Assembly: GCF_014489515.1 (NCBI RefSeq)
Contig: NZ_CP060782.1
Location: 1,116,001 to 1,180,000, forward strand
Direction of reading: 5' to 3'
Length of the DNA stretch: 64,000 bases
Source: Sphingomonas sediminicola
Lineage (GTDB): Bacteria; Pseudomonadota; Alphaproteobacteria; Sphingomonadales; Sphingomonadaceae
The notes below the pieces were generated by a model. That model was not told the DNA's origin. It did not search any database and saw only the letters and a list, made by a program, of their open reading frames with translations. Positions 54,072-64,000 of this stretch are shown one piece after another (position 1 is the stretch's first letter; every line of letters begins with the position of its first letter). The position numbers were made by a program, and so were the translations under genes.

Positions 54072-55069
54072 TCAGGCTGCGGCCCGGGACAACCAGGGCG
54101 AATAGAATTCCCGAAGCATTTCAATGACTACCCGCGGGTCGTCCTGCTGGTTGATCTTGTTTCGAAGCTCGGCCGACCCCGGAAGCCCCTTGGTATACCA
54201 GCCGATATGCTTGCGGGCGAGGTTCACTCCCGTGTGCGTGCCGTAGAGCGAGAGCATGTCTTCGTACTGCTCGAGCATGGTCGAAAGTTGCTCATCCAGC
54301 TCCGGATCGGGCTTGCCCCTCCTCCGCCCAGCTCGGCCATCGCCTGGCCCAGCAGCCACGGCTTTCCGTAGGCGCCTCGGCCGATCATGACACCGTCGGC
54401 ACCCGACTGACGAAGCGCCTCTCGCGCATCTTCGATCGAGCAAATGTCGCCGTTGACGATGACCGGGAGCGAAACGGCATCCTTCACGCTGCGGATGAAC
54501 GCCCAGTCGGCGGTGCCCTTGTACAGCTGGCAACGCGTGCGTCCGTGGACGGTGATCAATTTGATGCCCAGGTCCTCGGCGATGCGGGCGAGCTCGGGCG
54601 CGTTAAGGCTCGAATGATCCCAACCCATGCGCATCTTCAGCGTGACAGGCACCTGCACGGCCTTCACCGTAGCTTCTATGAGCGCAGCAGCGAGCGGCAG
54701 GTCGCGCATCAAGGCCGAGCCGGCATCGCCGTTTACGACCTTCCTGACCGGACAGCCCATATTGATGTCGATGATCGCGGCACCGCGCTGCTCGTTCAGC
54801 CTCGCGGCCTCAGCCATGACGTCAGGCTCGCACCCCGCGAGCTGGACCGATACCGGCTCCTCCGCGGGGTCCCACAGAGCCTTTTGCAGCGACTGACGCG
54901 TCTCACGGATCATCGCCTGGCTGGCGATCATCTCGCTGACGGTCAGACCGGCGCCATAGCGCTTCACGACCTTCCGGAACGGGAGGTCGGTGACGCCAGT
55001 CATCGGCGCCAGAATCACTGGCGACGCGATCTGGACGGGGCCGATCGATATGGGCTTCAGCTCGGTCAT
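54072..55069 (-). CDS. dusB: tRNA-dihydrouridine synthase (one frameshift)
   Basis: Flavoenzyme reducing uridines in the tRNA D loop. 332 residues after repair. The TIM barrel opens SPVILAPMTGVTDLPFR. The catalytic Cys lies in INMGCPVRKVVNGDAGSALMRD, then come VTLKMRMGWD, ITVHGRTRCQLY and GVMIGRGAYGKPWLL. One G is missing at 54316-54319 (CCCC on the plus strand); repair adds the helical C-terminal domain with ARKHIGWY. The start at 55069 gives the normal N-terminus. It heads the leftward ntrYX-hfq-hflX block. Confidence 0.94.
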
Positions 55070-55135
55070 GAGTTCGGCGCATTTAGGGGAACGGCCCTTG
55101 GCGGACAAGGCAAGCCGCCGTAAGGCGCCCGCCGC

Positions 55136-56281
55136 ATGACCGTTACCGCTCTCATCGTGGCCGCCGGCAAGGGCGAGCGCCTTGGCGGAGACGTGCCGAA
55201 ACAGTTCCGTCCGATCGGCGGAAAGCCTGTGCTGCGCTGGGCAGTCGAGGCGATGGTTCGCCACCCTTTGATCAACCAGGTTCGCGTGGTGATCGGAGCA
55301 GGCCAGCGCGATCTTGCCGAGGCGGCGCTTAGCGGCCTGCCGGTTGGCGAACTAATTGAGGGTGGCGTGGAACGGTCGGACAGCGTTCTCAACGGCCTCA
55401 TGGCGATCGCCGAAGGTACGGTGCTCGTCCACGATGCGGCTCGGCCCTTTTGTCCAACTGACGTCATCGACCGCCTGCTTGGCGCCCTGGAAGGCTGCGA
55501 CGGGGCGGTTCCGGTTGTTGCAGTGGCCGACACGCTCGGGAAGGGCTCCGGTGGCGTCCTCGATGAGCCAGTCGATCGCAAACAACTCTTTCGCGTGCAG
55601 ACCCCGCAGGCATTTCATGTGGAAGACTTGATCTACGCCTATGAGGAAGCGGGTCGTAATTCCGCAACCGATGAATCTACGGTGATGCTGGCGGCTGGAT
55701 TGAAGGTGGCGACGGTGGAAGGCGATCCAATGCTTGAGAAGCTGACCACACCGGCGGATTGGTCCCGTGCCGAAGCGATCCTGTCATCGCGTTTCGTTTC
55801 AAGGACCGGCCTGGGTTTCGACGTCCACGCCTTCGAAGGTGAAGGACCAATCATGCTCGGCGGAATCGCCATCCCGCACGGACGCGGCCTCGCCGGGCAT
55901 AGTGATGCCGACGTCGCCTTGCACGCGATCACCGACGCCCTTTTCGGCTGCGCAGGGCTTGGAGACATTGGCCAGCACTTTCCGCCCTCCGACCCCCAAT
56001 GGAAAGGCGCATCGTCGGACCTGTTCCTTAAGCACGCTGCTGGCATGATCCGCGAGCGCGGTGGCATCATCGATCATGTTGACGTTACGATCATCGCCGA
56101 GGAGCCGAAAGTCGGCCCACATCGTTCTGCGATCAGAACGAGGGTCGCGGAGATCCTGGAGCTTGGTGAGAATCAGGTGAGCATCAAGGCGACGACGACC
56201 GAGGGCATGGGCTTCACTGGCCGCCGCGAAGGCATTGCGGCACAGGCCGTTGCCAGCATACGGATGATGCGCAATGCCTGA
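55136..56281 (+). CDS. ispDF: Bifunctional IspD/IspF
   Basis: Fuses the cytidylyltransferase and the cyclodiphosphate synthase of the MEP pathway. IspD spans about 1-220 with LIVAAGKGERLGGDVPKQF and VLVHDAARPF. IspF spans about 222-381 with the metal site GLGFDVHAF, GHSDADVALHAITDAL and the C-terminal TTEGMGFTGRREGIAAQA. 381 intact residues. Fusion is common in alphaproteobacteria. It is divergent from dusB and overlaps cinA by 8 bases. Confidence 0.97.
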   Translation: MTVTALIVAAGKGERLGGDVPKQFRPIGGKPVLRWAVEAMVRHPLINQVRVVIGAGQRDLAEAALSGLPVGELIEGGVERSDSVLNGLMAIAEGTVLVHDAARPFCPTDVIDRLLGALEGCDGAVPVVAVADTLGKGSGGVLDEPVDRKQLFRVQTPQAFHVEDLIYAYEEAGRNSATDESTVMLAAGLKVATVEGDPMLEKLTTPADWSRAEAILSSRFVSRTGLGFDVHAFEGEGPIMLGGIAIPHGRGLAGHSDADVALHAITDALFGCAGLGDIGQHFPPSDPQWKGASSDLFLKHAAGMIRERGGIIDHVDVTIIAEEPKVGPHRSAIRTRVAEILELGENQVSIKATTTEGMGFTGRREGIAAQAVASIRMMRNA

Positions 56282-56777
56282 CGCCCTGCTCCCCAAAGAA
56301 CTTGTCGAAAAAGCGCAGCAGGTGGTCGACGCCAATCGCGCCGCCGGGAAGCGCATTGCCGTGGCAGAAAGCTGCACGGGCGGTTTGGTGAGCGCCGCCA
56401 TCACCGAGATCGCGGGTTCATCAGACGTATTCGAGGCTGGCTACGTCACCTATTCGAACGCCGCCAAAATCGCCGACCTTCACGTCAGCCAGGAAGTCGT
56501 CGAGACGTTCGGCGCTGTCAGCATTGCGACCGCCTGGGCAATGGCTCGAGGTGCGCTCCAAGCCTCGGAGGCGGATACTGCGGTTGCTATCACTGGCGTT
56601 GCCGGCCCCGGCGGCGGCTCGCCGAGCAAGCCGGTAGGCACTGTCGTCTTCGCCAAGGCGGAGCGCGGAAAGGACCCGTCTCAGATCGTCGCGGACCAGA
56701 AGTTCTTCGACGAGCCAAACCGGGCCGGCGTCCGATTTCAGGCTGCGCTTTGCGCGCTCGAATTGTTGATGCCGTAA
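56274..56777 (+). CDS. pncC: Nicotinamide-nucleotide amidohydrolase (CinA C-terminal type)
   Basis: A 167-residue stand-alone CinA C-terminal domain. The active-site region is VAESCTGGLVSAAITEIAGSSDVFEAGYVTYSN, followed by AVAITGVAGPGGGSPSKPVGTVVFA. These enzymes return nicotinamide mononucleotide amide nitrogen as part of NAD recycling. It overlaps ispDF at the start and the convergent coq10-like gene over its last 40 bases. Confidence 0.93.
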   Translation: MPDALLPKELVEKAQQVVDANRAAGKRIAVAESCTGGLVSAAITEIAGSSDVFEAGYVTYSNAAKIADLHVSQEVVETFGAVSIATAWAMARGALQASEADTAVAITGVAGPGGGSPSKPVGTVVFAKAERGKDPSQIVADQKFFDEPNRAGVRFQAALCALELLMP

Positions 56778-57199
56778 AGGACGGCAGCGCGCTCCTCGAA
56801 GGCACGCGTCATCCGCCGAAGAGCCCTGTCGAACATCTGACCCGCAAGCGCTTCGAAGATGCGTGACCGAAAGGCGAAATCCACCGAAAAGCAGAGGTTC
56901 GTGCCGCCGTCGTCCGCAGGCTCGAATTTCCACTCGTTGTGAAGATACTTGAGCGGGCCTTCGACATAATCGACGCAAATTCGGCCGGGCCGCTCCTTAA
57001 CCACGCGGCTGGTGAAGCGCTCCTTGAAGGCATTGAAGCCCACGACGAGGTCGGCGACTGTTTCCCTTGGGCTCGATGAGCGCACGCGAACAGCGACGAC
57101 CCAGGGCAGAAATTCGTCATACCGGGCAACGTCCGCAACGAGTTCGAACAACTGCTCGGGTGAGTATGGAAGATGCTTCGTCTCGCTGTGACGCGGCAT
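56738..57199 (-). CDS. Coq10/RatA family ubiquinone-binding (SRPBCC) protein
   Basis: A 153-residue START-like fold protein. It opens SETKHLPYSPEQLFELVADVARYDEFLPWV, has the GFNAFKERFTSRV stretch and the signature GPLKYLHNEWKFEP. Homologues carry ubiquinone or were described as the RatA toxin; coenzyme Q handling is the more likely role in this group. The start overlaps the lipA stop (ATGA), so it is coupled to lipA. Confidence 0.9.
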   Translation of the reverse strand: MPRHSETKHLPYSPEQLFELVADVARYDEFLPWVVAVRVRSSSPRETVADLVVGFNAFKERFTSRVVKERPGRICVDYVEGPLKYLHNEWKFEPADDGGTNLCFSVDFAFRSRIFEALAGQMFDRALRRMTRAFEERAAVLYGINNSSAQSAA

Positions 57200-58116
57200 C
57201 AGCCGTTCGCCCGCTCCAGTTGCGCGTTACGGTTCGCCTGCATCTTCTTGAAGTCGTCGCCGGCGTGATAGCTCGACCGCGTCAGCGGCGATGCTGCGAC
57301 GAGCAGGAAACCCTTTGCACGAGCGATCGCCGCATAGGCGTCGAAAGCCTGAGGAGGGACGAATTCCTCCACTTTCGCATGCCTCGGAGTAGGCTGCAGG
57401 TATTGGCCCATGGTCAGAAAATCGACGCCGGCGGAGCGCATATCGTCCATGACCTGGTGCACCTCAAGGCGTTGCTCGCCTAGGCCGACCATCACGCCCG
57501 ATTTGGTGAAGATATGCGGCGCCTTCCGTTTGACGCTCTCCAAGAGCCGCAGCGACGCATAATATCGAGCACCCGGGCGGATCGTCGGATAGAGCCTCGG
57601 TACCGTCTCCAGATTGTGATTGTAAACGTCCGGACCGGCTTCGACGATCGCATCGACCGCGGCTTCGCTCTTGTTCCGGAAGTCGGGCGTCAGGATCTCG
57701 ATGGTCGTGTTCGGCGTCTGTTTGCGAAGAGCTTCGATCACCTTCACGAACTGCGACGCGCCGCCGTCCGGCAAATCGTCGCGGTCGACCGAGGTCACGA
57801 CAATATGCTCCAAACCAAGCTCGGCGGCCGCGATCGCCACATGCTCAGGCTCAAGCGGATCGACCGCGCGCGGCATCCCCGTCTTCACGTTGCAGAAGGC
57901 GCAGGCTCGCGTGCAAGTGTCGCCAAGGATCATCACGGTCGCGTGTTTCTTGGTCCAGCATTCGCCGATGTTCGGGCAAGCGGCTTCTTCACAAACCGTC
58001 GCTAGTCCAAGGTCGCGCATCAATCGGCGCGTCGAATGATACCCTGGGCTGGTCGGCGCCTTTACCCGGATCCAGTCCGGCTTGCGTTGACGAATTACCT
58101 GTGCGGGCTCGGTCAT
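57199..58116 (-). CDS. lipA: Lipoyl synthase
   Basis: Radical SAM enzyme inserting two sulfurs into octanoyl groups. The auxiliary cluster cysteines are in [12 protein letters not shown] (about 42-53) and the radical SAM cluster in CTRACAFC (about 68-75). [14 protein letters not shown] and a C-terminal RSSYHAG (the conserved RSSY serine) are present. 305 residues from ATG 58116; longer frames add unrelated sequence. Followed by the coq10-like gene. Confidence 0.97.
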   Translation of the reverse strand: MTEPAQVIRQRKPDWIRVKAPTSPGYHSTRRLMRDLGLATVCEEAACPNIGECWTKKHATVMILGDTCTRACAFCNVKTGMPRAVDPLEPEHVAIAAAELGLEHIVVTSVDRDDLPDGGASQFVKVIEALRKQTPNTTIEILTPDFRNKSEAAVDAIVEAGPDVYNHNLETVPRLYPTIRPGARYYASLRLLESVKRKAPHIFTKSGVMVGLGEQRLEVHQVMDDMRSAGVDFLTMGQYLQPTPRHAKVEEFVPPQAFDAYAAIARAKGFLLVAASPLTRSSYHAGDDFKKMQANRNAQLERANG

Positions 58117-58181
58117 GCGGGCCAGATAGCGACTGGCTGAGCCGCTTGCCACCCCTGCCCTCGTGACGCTAGCGGGCACGT

Positions 58182-58817
58182 ATGACGCGCTTCACCGACA
58201 TGGTCGACGGATATCGACGCTTCCGCACGAACGAATGGCAAGACGAACGGGAACGCTGGAACGAATTAGCCGACGGTCAGAGCCCGAAGGTGATGGTCAT
58301 CGCCTGTTCCGACAGTCGCGTCGAGCCTGCGATCATTTTCGACGCACGGCCCGGCGAAATGTTTGTGGTGCGCAACATCGCCGCTCTCGCCCCACCATAT
58401 GAGACGACGCCCGGCCACCACGGCGTTTCGGCGGCGTTGGAATTTGCGGTGACCCAGCTGGAAGTGGAAGAGATCGTCGTCATGGGCCACGGTTCATGCG
58501 GAGGTTGTGCCGCGGCTTTGACCGGCCAGTTCGACGAGGCCGAACACGGCGCTGGCCGATTCATCGCCAATTGGGTGAGGATGCTGGATGGGGCCCGGGA
58601 TGCCGTGACGGCCGAGCACTCTCATCTCGACCCTAAGGCGTTTCTAGAGATGGAGCTGAGGGCGGTTCAGGTGTCCCTCGCCAACCTTCGTACGTTCCCA
58701 TGGATCGCGGAACGCGAAACAGCCGCGAAGCTCGCGCTTCACGGCTGTCACTTCTCCATCAACGATGGAAAACTTTACGTGCTTGACGAGGCGGAAGGTG
58801 TTTTCCGCCCCGCCTGA
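58182..58817 (+). CDS. can: Beta-class carbonic anhydrase
   Basis: Interconverts CO2 and bicarbonate. 211 residues. The zinc site is complete: Cys42, Asp44 and Arg46 in ACSDSRVEP, and the His/Cys pair in [12 protein letters not shown] near 105. The ATG at 58182 is about 65 bases after the divergent lipA start. The gene stands alone and is intact. Confidence 0.95.
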   Translation: MTRFTDMVDGYRRFRTNEWQDERERWNELADGQSPKVMVIACSDSRVEPAIIFDARPGEMFVVRNIAALAPPYETTPGHHGVSAALEFAVTQLEVEEIVVMGHGSCGGCAAALTGQFDEAEHGAGRFIANWVRMLDGARDAVTAEHSHLDPKAFLEMELRAVQVSLANLRTFPWIAERETAAKLALHGCHFSINDGKLYVLDEAEGVFRPA

Positions 58818-58826
58818 CACGTTCGC

Positions 58827-59168
58827 CTAGCAGCGAGTGTTGTAGTCGTAGACCGGACGACCGTACTGGTCGACGTAGTAGCAGTAGCCGCGGGTATCGC
58901 GGTAATACTGACGGCCATTGACGACAGCGCCGAGAACACCGCCGAGGACAGCGCCAGCGACAGCACCTTCGACCGTGCTCACGCCCGGAACGACAGCGCC
59001 CAGGACGCCGCCGGCAACCGCGCCGGCTGCGGCGCCGGTTGCGGCACGGCGAGCCTGATCGTTGCTCTGGCCGTTGTAGTACGGGTCATTGTATCCGTAC
59101 GGATTGGTAGCGCACGCACTCACAGCGAAACTCGCGGCAAGGGCGGCAGTTATTGCAAACTTCTTCAT
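58827..59168 (-). CDS. Glycine-zipper lipoprotein
   Basis: A 113-residue product. The signal ends in a lipobox (AVSACAT), so the mature protein is probably a lipoprotein. Then come an Asn/Tyr-rich linker and two glycine-zipper segments (GAAAGAVAGGVLGAVVPG and GAVAGAVLGGVLGAVV) that usually pack in the outer membrane. A Tyr-rich end with a final Cys (DYNTRC) follows. GGAGG precedes ATG 59168. Similar to SlyB/OmpA-like small lipoproteins; function unknown. Confidence 0.8.
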   Translation of the reverse strand: MKKFAITAALAASFAVSACATNPYGYNDPYYNGQSNDQARRAATGAAAGAVAGGVLGAVVPGVSTVEGAVAGAVLGGVLGAVVNGRQYYRDTRGYCYYVDQYGRPVYDYNTRC

Positions 59169-59278
59169 CGACTGATCCTCCAAGCCCGTTACTCTCCCAA
59201 TGCGGGTTCAGTGCTCGAACAGGCGTTTCGTTCCCGCATCGATCTATTACGGTACGGTAACATGAATGGATTCCGAAC

Positions 59279-60007
59279 ATGAATGACAGGCTCGAAGAGC
59301 GCGAAGACAACATCGCTTTGCTCATTGACGCTGACAATGCGAGCCCGGAGCACCTGGACGAGGTCTTGCTCGTCCTCGGCGAGCTAGGTGCGATAAACGT
59401 GCGCCGGGCCTACGGAAATTGGGCAAAGACCAGCCTCAAGGGCTGGGGCAATCTCACCGGCATCCATTCAATCGTCCCGATGCAGCAGTTCGACGTTGCC
59501 AAGGGTAAGAGCGCAACCGACATGCGCATGACCATCGATGCGATGGATCTCCTCTATCGCGGCCATGTCGACGGATTTGGGATCATGTCCAGCGACAGCG
59601 ATTTTCTGCCGTTGGCCCAGCGTATTCGCGAGGAAGGCCTTCCGGTCTACGGCTTCGGCACAGCGAAAACGCCATTGGGCTTCCGCCAGGCCTGCACCCG
59701 CTTCTTCGATGTCGCGGCGTTGCACTTGCCGCATGACGTTGAGGCCGCCGGAAAGTCAGCGGATGATTCAGCTGGCGTGGTCGACGACGAACTCATTGAT
59801 CTGCTTGGACAAGCCTACAAAGCTTCGAAGCGCGACGACGACGGCTATGCCTCCCTGTCGGAGCTCGGACAGCGAGCAACCGCGGTCTCGAGCTTCGCGG
59901 CGCGCAACTACGGGTTCACGCGCTTGTCGGACCTCATTCGTTCGGTCCCGAATTTCGACGTGCGAACTGCTACCGACGGCAGCTTATTAGTGAAGAGGCT
60001 CCGCTAG
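59279..60007 (+). CDS. NYN-domain protein with C-terminal OST-HTH/LOTUS domain
   Basis: A 242-residue putative nuclease of the PIN/NYN fold. The acidic site is visible: Asp17 (LLIDADN), Asp81 (SATDMRM), and Asp106 and Asp108 (SSDSDF). A LOTUS-like region at about 170-240 (ELIDLLGQAYKAS...YASLSELGQ...RNYGFTRLSDLI) probably binds RNA. Homologues are common in Proteobacteria but poorly characterised. Confidence 0.87.
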   Translation: MNDRLEEREDNIALLIDADNASPEHLDEVLLVLGELGAINVRRAYGNWAKTSLKGWGNLTGIHSIVPMQQFDVAKGKSATDMRMTIDAMDLLYRGHVDGFGIMSSDSDFLPLAQRIREEGLPVYGFGTAKTPLGFRQACTRFFDVAALHLPHDVEAAGKSADDSAGVVDDELIDLLGQAYKASKRDDDGYASLSELGQRATAVSSFAARNYGFTRLSDLIRSVPNFDVRTATDGSLLVKRLR

Positions 60008-60068
60008 ATTCGGACTGTTGCCTGACTGACACAGGATTCCGAAAGCTGCGTTTCCCACAAGCAACTTA

Positions 60069-60094
60069 GGAACATAATTTCCGAGCGAAGGTTG
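60069..60094 (+). promoter_or_regulatory. Possible EcfG promoter before the PAS gene
   Basis: GGAAC at 60069-60073 is followed after 16 bases by GGTT, one base off the CGTT consensus. It lies about 45 bases before the PAS gene start. The 60008-60135 gap holds no gene. Confidence 0.3.
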
Positions 60095-60135
60095 TCCCTC
60101 GCCGAAGAGGGACGTGGGCTAGACCGGGATTTTGA

Positions 60136-60696
60136 ATGCTGGAAACGAGCCAACCAGAGGCTTTGCTCAACAGCGCGCTTGCCGCTGTAGAAGACGGCGA
60201 CGGATACCGCGCTGAGCTCGATAAGATCCGGATTCCAATCTACACCACAGATGCGGACGGCTGGGTCACCTACTGGAACCAGGCGTGCGTCGATTTCGCG
60301 GGCCGCGAACCTCAACTCGGGGAAGATCGATGGTGCGTAACCTGGCGACTTTTCACGCAGGAAGGCGAATCCCTACCCCACGATGAGTGCCCCATGGCGA
60401 CGGCAATCAGGGAAAGACGGTCGGTAAGGTCCGAGATCGCGATTGCCCTGCGCCCGAACGGAAGCCGGGTGGCCTTCCGCCCATACCCCACACCTCTATT
60501 CGACAAAGCAGGTGATCTCCAGGGTGCAATCAATATGCTGATCGATATCAGCGAAGAGCAGGCCGAAACGCTCAAGGAGCAGGCCGCTCGTTGTAGGCGG
60601 CTCGCCAACTCGACCGAAGATCTGTCCGCGCGTGAGATCCTGCGCTCAATGGCCGCGGGCTATGACCGGTCTGCCCAATCTCTCCAGCACAGCTAG
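60136..60696 (+). CDS. PAS-domain protein
   Basis: A 186-residue soluble protein. A PAS fold at about 25-140 (IRIPIYTTDADGWVTYWNQACVDFAGRE...VAFRPYPTPLFDKAGDLQGAINMLIDISEEQ) is followed by a helical tail with RCRRLANSTEDLSAREILRSMA. No kinase or cyclase domain follows, so it may sense redox state or a small ligand and act through partners. A near-consensus EcfG promoter lies upstream. Confidence 0.82.
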   Translation: MLETSQPEALLNSALAAVEDGDGYRAELDKIRIPIYTTDADGWVTYWNQACVDFAGREPQLGEDRWCVTWRLFTQEGESLPHDECPMATAIRERRSVRSEIAIALRPNGSRVAFRPYPTPLFDKAGDLQGAINMLIDISEEQAETLKEQAARCRRLANSTEDLSAREILRSMAAGYDRSAQSLQHS

Positions 60697-60980
60697 AGAA
60701 TCTCGAGGACCAGCTCGACTTCGTCTCCAGCGGCAATTCCGGCGCGGCGACGGACGTCCGCTTTCACGGGCAGGATGTAGCCTCCGCTCTTCTGCGGAAA
60801 AACGGACGTGCGCCACGTCACGTCACCAACCGTCGCTTCGACACGGACTGATCCGAACCCGCCCCGCCGAGCGAAGCTCTCGGCACGGATTTCGCCGGCC
60901 ATTGCCTCCGGCACGGTCATGAAATGCCAGGTCGCGCTCTCACCGCTCCAGATCCAAAGGGTCGCGGTGAGCTTGATCAT
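60693..60980 (-). CDS. DUF1905 protein
   Basis: 95 residues: LTATLWIWSGESATWHFMTVP at the start, GSVRVEATVGDVTWRTSVFP in the middle and VRRRAGIAAGDEVELVLEIL at the end, the usual DUF1905 beta-barrel pattern. The longer upstream frame is dropped because it crosses the transporter gene; ATG 60980 overlaps the transporter stop (ATGA). Function unknown. Confidence 0.85.
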   Translation of the reverse strand: MIKLTATLWIWSGESATWHFMTVPEAMAGEIRAESFARRGGFGSVRVEATVGDVTWRTSVFPQKSGGYILPVKADVRRRAGIAAGDEVELVLEIL

Positions 60981-61822
60981 ACTGCCGGCACCGCGGTCGG
61001 GCCCTCCCTCAATCGCCGGCGATGCTCGCGAAGCGCGGTGTAAATGCCGCTGCCGGCGATGAGGGCTGCCCCTAGGATCGTGTGAAGGCTCGGCACGTCG
61101 GAGAACAGCAGCCAGCCGTAGATCGTGGCCGCGACGATCTGGAGATAATCGAATGGCGATACGACGGACACGGGAGCGCGCAGCGATGACGTCATGAGCA
61201 GCTGGCCGACACCTCCGGCAAGACCGCCCGCAACCACCAGGGCCAAGGCGGTCAATCCGTGCAGCCGCCCGAAGAAAGGCATGAGAAGCCCGCCCACGAC
61301 TATCCCCGCAATCGCGAACCAAAACACGATCGCCGCAACATTCTCGCTTCGCTGAAGATGCCGCAGGGTGGTCGTGACACCGGCCTGCCCAACTGCGCCG
61401 ACCAGCGCGATCGCGATGCCGAGGATTGGCAGGCTCGAACCGCCCGGGCGCGCGACGATCAGCACTCCGATGAAGCCAAGCACCACGGCGCCCCAGCGAT
61501 GCAGGCCGACATCCTCTCTCAGGATGAGAAACGAAAGGATGGTGGCAAAGATCGGCGCGGTGAAGTTGATCGCCGTGGCGTCAGCGAGCGGGAGCAGGAT
61601 CAAGGCCTGGAAGGTCAGACCCATCGAGAGCAGCCCGAGGCAACTTCGCCAGACATGGGCCAAGGGCCGGTTCGGCTTCAACGATGTCAGGCTCTCGCGT
61701 TTCAGCACCCAGAACAGGACGACCGGCAAGCTGAAGAGCGAGCGATAAAAGACGAGCTCCGGCGCGTTGAGCCCTTCCATGGACGCCAGCTTGAGCAAGG
61801 CGCCCATGGTCGAGAAGCTCAC
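60977..61822 (-). CDS. EamA/DMT-family transporter, N-terminus probably broken
   Basis: 281 residues with about nine to ten hydrophobic helices in two EamA repeats (FYRSLFSLPVVLFW, ATAINFTAPIFATILSFLIL, and FDYLQIVAATIYGWLLFSDVP in the second). GTG 61822 falls inside the first helix. The same frame upstream reads VVSGILCRVGSG, a plausible helix start, but the only nearby ATG (61860) is one base out of frame, so a lost base near 61850 is likely. Substrate unknown. Confidence 0.83.
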   Translation of the reverse strand: MSFSTMGALLKLASMEGLNAPELVFYRSLFSLPVVLFWVLKRESLTSLKPNRPLAHVWRSCLGLLSMGLTFQALILLPLADATAINFTAPIFATILSFLILREDVGLHRWGAVVLGFIGVLIVARPGGSSLPILGIAIALVGAVGQAGVTTTLRHLQRSENVAAIVFWFAIAGIVVGGLLMPFFGRLHGLTALALVVAGGLAGGVGQLLMTSSLRAPVSVVSPFDYLQIVAATIYGWLLFSDVPSLHTILGAALIAGSGIYTALREHRRRLREGPTAVPAV

Positions 61823-61894
61823 CCCCGACCCGACCCTGCAGAGGATACCGCTAACGACATGATCGTGGTCATGCGCGGTCCCCCAGGCATCGGA

Positions 61895-63574
<1,680 letters not shown>

Positions 63575-63646
63575 TGGGTCGCAAGCTTCCTTCGAGTTCG
63601 GGATTTGACCGCGAGTTAGGCGATGAACGGCGGGATTTCCACCCCG

Positions 63647-64000
63647 TCAGTCGCGCCCGACCATCTCCTCGGCATTCCGGAAGCGATAGTCCTTGAACTG
63701 CTGCCGGAGCTGGAGCTTTGAAAGCTTGCCTGTCGCCGTATGCGGAAGCTCATCCACGAACTCGATGGCATCCGGCATCCACCACGATGCCACATGCTTT
63801 TTCATATGATCGCGGATCTCACCCTCGGTGATGCTGCTTCCCTTGGCACGGACGACGCATAGGAGCGGCCGTTCGTCCCATTTCGGGTGCGGAATTCCGA
63901 TAGCAGCCGCCTCTGTGACCCCGCCGCAACCAACCGCCGCATTCTCAAGCTCGATCGAGCTGATCCATTCGCCTCCCGACTTGATCACGTCCTTCGACCG
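63647..64000 (-). CDS. Acyl-CoA synthetase, C-terminal part (cut by window end)
   Basis: The last 117 or so residues of an AMP-forming acyl-CoA ligase. [21 protein letters not shown] is the hinge, where catalysis switches between half-reactions. [12 protein letters not shown] and the A10 motif [12 protein letters not shown], with its catalytic Lys, follow. The N-terminal domain lies outside. The medium/long-chain fatty acid type is likeliest. Confidence 0.9.
   Translation of the reverse strand, partial: RSKDVIKSGGEWISSIELENAAVGCGGVTEAAAIGIPHPKWDERPLLCVVRAKGSSITEGEIRDHMKKHVASWWMPDAIEFVDELPHTATGKLSKLQLRQQFKDYRFRNAEEMVGRD

Overview
The window is GC-rich bacterial chromosome from an alphaproteobacterium, almost certainly a sphingomonad (Sphingomonadaceae or a close relative). 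The evidence is protein similarity by eye, a fused ispDF gene, a dusB-ntrY-ntrX-hfq-hflX block, an Hfq with two Sm domains, and the order rpsB-tsf-pyrH-frr-uppS-cdsA-dxr-rseP-bamA-skp-fabZ. I see no prophage, insertion sequence, CRISPR array or other obvious island. Most of the window is core housekeeping sequence with short accessory stretches between.

Layout. 0-14.4 kb: the end of an unknown gene, dnaE, a hemerythrin-like protein, mtgA, a TPR protein, alaS, a GFA-type zinc protein, a Kef-type antiporter, an FAD monooxygenase and icd. 14.5-27.1 kb: psd-pssA (phosphatidylethanolamine synthesis), a small membrane protein next to a putative LexA box, then the translation and envelope cluster rpsB to fabZ. 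27.1-31.6 kb: a leftward cobalamin-uptake operon (btuB-btuF-btuC-btuD) behind a cobalamin riboswitch, lying between fabZ and rpmE. 31.7-39.4 kb: rpmE, a GNAT, a DUF2207/LemA pair, gcdH, a TonB-dependent receptor divergent from a MerR-like regulator, and tRNA-Ser(UGA). 39.5-48.6 kb: an MltB-like transglycosylase, dacC-tmk-holB-metG-tatD, a metallo-hydrolase, two tandem retropepsin-like proteases and mazG. 48.5-58.1 kb: the leftward hflX/hfq/ntrX/ntrY/dusB block, ispDF-cinA, and leftward lipA-coq10. 58.2-64 kb: carbonic anhydrase, a glycine-zipper lipoprotein, a NYN protein, a PAS protein, DUF1905/EamA genes, ettA and the end of an acyl-CoA synthetase.

The most striking property is technical. 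About thirty genes or gene parts are broken by single-base frameshifts, many of them in essential genes (dnaE, alaS, pyrH, uppS, cdsA, rseP). Every one is repaired by adding one base, nearly always to a short G or C run. This is the signature of homopolymer under-calling in the assembly, not of pseudogenes, so I report these genes as single CDSs across the break and give each site.

Functionally, the clusters couple translation (S2, EF-Ts, ribosome recycling) to isoprenoid, undecaprenyl and CDP-diacylglycerol synthesis and to outer-membrane assembly. Nucleotide metabolism, clamp loading and tRNA charging form a second operon (dacC to the proteases). The ntrYX-hfq-hflX block is the regulatory core. 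Regulatory signals visible in the DNA are the B12 riboswitch, two candidate EcfG (general stress) promoters, one candidate SOS box, a factor-independent terminator after tsf, and a pair of 19-bp direct repeats before the MerR-like gene. Nothing here is clearly a new system. The best leads are the SOS-box small membrane protein, the repeat-controlled regulator/receptor pair and the tandem membrane proteases.
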